From contig NZ_LMRG01000028.1 of the NCBI RefSeq assembly GCF_001425605.1, positions 124,001 to 188,000 on the forward strand: a DNA stretch of 64,000 bases. The letters are read 5' to 3'. This document shows positions 61,792 to 64,000 of this stretch, piece after piece. The notes beneath the pieces are model-generated. The model had not been told where the DNA came from. It made no database searches and was given only the letters and a program-made list of their open reading frames with translations. Every line of letters begins with the position of its first letter. Position 1 is the stretch's first letter. The DNA is from Rhizobium sp. Leaf453. GTDB taxonomy: Bacteria > Pseudomonadota > Alphaproteobacteria > Rhizobiales > Rhizobiaceae. A program made the position numbers and the translations under genes.

Positions 61792-62478
61792 TTAGGCGTC
61801 CGAGATCATCGTGTTGAAGCTCGCTTCCTGTGCAAAGAGCACGGCCTGCATGCGCGTCTGGACGCCGAGCTTGCGCATGATCGCGGTCACATGCGCCTTC
61901 ACCGTCGTCTCGGCGATCGAAAGCTCATAGGCGATCTGCTTGTTCATGCGTCCGGCGCAGACGAGTTGCAGGATGCGTGCCTGCTGACGCGTCAGCAGCG
62001 CCAGCCGCCTGACCGCTTCCTCGGAAAGGCTGGGCGCAGATCCTTCAAGCGCGAGGTGGCTTGCATGGATTTCGCCCCGCGCGATGACTGAGAATGCCTC
62101 GCGAAACTCCTCGCGCGAGGCGTGTTTCGGTACAAAAGCGTTGACGCCGGCCTTCAGCGCCGCCCGCACGATGCGCACCTCGTCCAGCGAGGAGACGACG
62201 ACGATCGGCGTTTCGGGTGCGGCATGGCGCAGGCGCACGACGCCGTCGAGGCCGTTGACGTCGGGAAGATTGAGATCGAGCACTACAACATCGGGCAGCG
62301 GACCGGTGGAAAGCCGGGTCAGCGCAGCCTCCAGCGTCCCGACGGCCTCCACTTGGGGAATGCCGACCGGCCCTGTCAGCGTCATGGCCAGCGCGTCGCA
62401 GAACAGCGGATGATCGTCCACGATCAGCGCCGATGTCAGCGTACGGACAGGTTTTTGCGGCATTAGAACTGGTAACAT
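61792..62478 (-). CDS. LuxR/NarL-type response regulator
   Basis: About 228 aa (start uncertain; an ATG at 62514 is also possible). The receiver domain has DDHPLFCDAL and the phosphoacceptor in VVVLDLNLPDVNGLDGVVRL. The C-terminal HTH is LTRQQARILQLVCAGRMNKQ with AYELSIAETTVKAHVTAIMR. Regulators of this type (ErbR/EraR, AgmR) control PQQ-dependent ethanol oxidation in pseudomonads. Lying between the PQQ dehydrogenase and the nosP-nahK pair, it is the likely output of that kinase. Confidence 0.88.
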   Translation of the reverse strand: MLPVLMPQKPVRTLTSALIVDDHPLFCDALAMTLTGPVGIPQVEAVGTLEAALTRLSTGPLPDVVVLDLNLPDVNGLDGVVRLRHAAPETPIVVVSSLDEVRIVRAALKAGVNAFVPKHASREEFREAFSVIARGEIHASHLALEGSAPSLSEEAVRRLALLTRQQARILQLVCAGRMNKQIAYELSIAETTVKAHVTAIMRKLGVQTRMQAVLFAQEASFNTMISDA

Positions 62479-62563
62479 GCAAAATTCCCGGTAGGGCTGG
62501 CGATAGCTTAGCATTGAATTCGTCCGTCTTCATCGGCCTTTTGGCCAGAGCAAAAGCAGGAAA

Positions 62564-62583
62564 GCCGGGCGTTTCCGCCCGGC
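62564..62583 (-). terminator. Terminator of the PQQ dehydrogenase gene
   Basis: GCCGGGCG and CGCCCGGC form a perfect 8-bp stem with a 4-nt loop, 9 bp after the dehydrogenase stop on the minus strand. It is followed on that strand by TTTCCTGCTTTTG, a moderate T-rich tail. Confidence 0.75.
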
Positions 62584-62591
62584 TCCGGATG

Positions 62592-64000
62592 TTAGTTCAG
62601 CGAAGCCAGTTGTTTTGGCAGGCGGAAGGTCCAGACCATGCCGCCCTGATTGAGATAATTGACCTTCTTGGCAACCTCTCCACCCCAGAGCGGGACGGCG
62701 CCGCCCCAGCCGGAGATGATCGAGACATATTGCTCGCCGTCCTGTTCCCAGGTTACCGGCTGGCCGACAATGCCCGAGCCTGTCTGGAACTTCCACAGTT
62801 CCTCGCCGGTCTCGTTGTTCAGCGCGATGAAATCACCTTCCGGCGTACCGAAGAACACGAGGCCGCCGGCCGTGGTCATCGCGCCACCCCAAAGCGGGGC
62901 GCCGTTCTTGTATTCCCATTTGACCTCGCCGGTATTCGGGTCGATGGCCTTCAGGCTGCCGATATGATCTTCGAACAGCGGCTTGATAGTGAAGCCGGCA
63001 CCGAGATAGGCGGCACCCTTCTTGTAGCTGATCGGCTCGTTCCAGATGTCCATGCCCCATTCGTTGGAGGGAACGTAGAACAGGCCGGTCTTCGGGCTGT
63101 AGGCCATCGGCATCCAGTTCTTGCCGCCGAGGAACGAGGGAACGGCGAAAACCTGCTGGCCCTTCGCGCCGTCAGCTGCGGCGGTTGCGTCGCCCGGACG
63201 GTTGTCCTCGTTGTAGATCGGTCGGCCGGTCTCGTCGATGCCCTTCGCCCATGTGATGTTCTTCACGAAGGGATGGGCAGAGACGAACTTGCCGTCTTCA
63301 CGGTTCAGCACGTAGAAGAAGCCGTTGCGGTCGGCGGTGGCGAAGCGCTTGTTGCCATCCTTGTCGACGAAGGGAACGACTTCGTTCACGCCGTCGAAGT
63401 CCCAGCCTTCGCGCGGCGTCGTCTGGAAGTGCCACTTGATCTCACCGTTTGCCGGATCGATGCCGAGGCGCGAGGCGGCATAAAGATTGTCACCCTTGTT
63501 GCCGTCTACCGGCTTGCCGGCATTGCGCAGGTGGCTGTTCCAGGGCGCAGGATTGCCGGCGCCGAAGACGAGCGTCTTCGTGTCCTCGTCATAGGAACCA
63601 CCGAGCCAGGTTGCTCCGCCGCCAGTCTTCCACAGGTCACCCGGCCAGGTCGCGTTCAGCGTCCCGGTCATTGTGCTTTCCTTGCCGTTGAAAGTGCCCA
63701 TGTGGCCTTCGATGACAGGCCGCGTCCAGACCAGTTCGCCGGTCTCGGCGTTACGCGCCTGCACTTCGCCGACGACACCGAATTCGCCGCCGGAATTGCC
63801 CGTGACGACAAGGCCGTTCACGATCAGCGGCGCGGCGGTGTAGCTGTAGCCTTCCTTGTAATCGGCAATCTTCTTGTTCCAGACGACATCACCCGTCTTG
63901 CGGTTCAGTGCGACGATGCGTGCGTCGAGCGTGCCGAAGTAGATGTTGTCGCCAAAGATGGCGGCGCCACGATTGACCACATCGCAGCAGGGCAGGATGC
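62592..64000 (-). CDS. exaF: PQQ-dependent alcohol dehydrogenase, lanthanide type (partial)
   Basis: C-terminal ~469 residues of a periplasmic quinoprotein alcohol dehydrogenase; the N-terminus is beyond the right edge. Visible: the vicinal disulfide Cys-Cys in [14 protein letters not shown], the propeller motif [34 protein letters not shown] near the metal, and [13 protein letters not shown]. The catalytic Asp is followed two residues later by Asp (D-F-D), the signature of lanthanide-dependent enzymes; calcium enzymes have Ala, Ser or Thr there. The propeller motifs are closer to ExaF/PedH ethanol dehydrogenases than to XoxF. Its PQQ would come from pqqABCDE nearby. Confidence 0.88.
   Translation of the reverse strand, partial: ILPCCDVVNRGAAIFGDNIYFGTLDARIVALNRKTGDVVWNKKIADYKEGYSYTAAPLIVNGLVVTGNSGGEFGVVGEVQARNAETGELVWTRPVIEGHMGTFNGKESTMTGTLNATWPGDLWKTGGGATWLGGSYDEDTKTLVFGAGNPAPWNSHLRNAGKPVDGNKGDNLYAASRLGIDPANGEIKWHFQTTPREGWDFDGVNEVVPFVDKDGNKRFATADRNGFFYVLNREDGKFVSAHPFVKNITWAKGIDETGRPIYNEDNRPGDATAAADGAKGQQVFAVPSFLGGKNWMPMAYSPKTGLFYVPSNEWGMDIWNEPISYKKGAAYLGAGFTIKPLFEDHIGSLKAIDPNTGEVKWEYKNGAPLWGGAMTTAGGLVFFGTPEGDFIALNNETGEELWKFQTGSGIVGQPVTWEQDGEQYVSIISGWGGAVPLWGGEVAKKVNYLNQGGMVWTFRLPKQLASLN

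Noticed and set aside
1..64000. CRISPR arrays, tRNA/rRNA genes, insertion sequences, prophage
   Set aside because: No regularly spaced repeats, no cloverleaf, no transposase or terminal inverted repeats, and no phage genes were seen.

Overview
The window comes from the genome of an alphaproteobacterium, almost certainly a member of the Rhizobiaceae (Rhizobium/Agrobacterium type). The evidence is a fixLJ-fixK-fnrN-fixNOQP-fixGHIS block with FNR-type anaeroboxes, two CUT1 sugar ABC operons with LacI regulators, a membrane urate hydroxylase (PuuD) purine pathway, and a pair of small RNAs with CCTCCTCCC loops (cuckoo/CcsR family). Codon third positions are GC-rich, so long antisense ORFs are common and were discarded. 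No tRNA, rRNA, IS element, CRISPR array or nif gene was seen.

Layout. 0-3.9 kb: a LacI-controlled CUT1 sugar ABC operon, cut by the left window edge. 4.1-4.3 kb: four hairpins forming two cuckoo-type sRNAs. 4.4-9.8 kb: a hypothetical protein, a purine permease with a long leader, an ArsR-SRPBCC-membrane protein operon, and a TetR-controlled quinone reductase operon whose second gene is frameshifted. 5.2-6.5 kb and 9.8-20.8 kb hold purine uptake and catabolism: permease, AllA, a PuuE-UraD fusion, UraH, XdhABC, a LysR regulator, PuuD and GuaD. Together these take guanine to ureidoglycolate and glyoxylate, except for the allantoate step, which has no gene here. A shared motif (core TTTGAAAGT) precedes three of these transcription units.

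20.9-29.9 kb: a decayed sulfite reductase flavoprotein gene, then an organosulfur operon (msuE, sfnG, a complete branched-chain-amino-acid-type ABC transporter, sfnB). A dead winged-helix ATPase gene follows. 30.3-38.6 kb: a divergent LacI regulator and a Gts-like sugar ABC operon with a sugar-isomerase-like TIM barrel and a GMC oxidoreductase. 38.6-41.0 kb is gene-poor, with one hypothetical protein and five tiny candidate ORFs, four of them with a predicted membrane helix.

41.1-54.4 kb: the microaerobic regulon. FixL (haem-PAS kinase) and FixJ are followed by a FixT-like single receiver, FixK, a BON protein, FnrN, a convergent haemerythrin-like gene, the cbb3 oxidase genes fixNOQP and the assembly genes fixGHIS. 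Four TTGAY-N4-RTCAA boxes sit where FixK/FnrN activation would need them. 54.6-64 kb, all on the minus strand: pqqABCDE, a pseudoazurin, a NahK-like hybrid kinase, a NosP-like FIST protein, a LuxR-type response regulator and a PQQ alcohol dehydrogenase (cut by the right edge) carrying the Asp-x-Asp signature of lanthanide-dependent enzymes.
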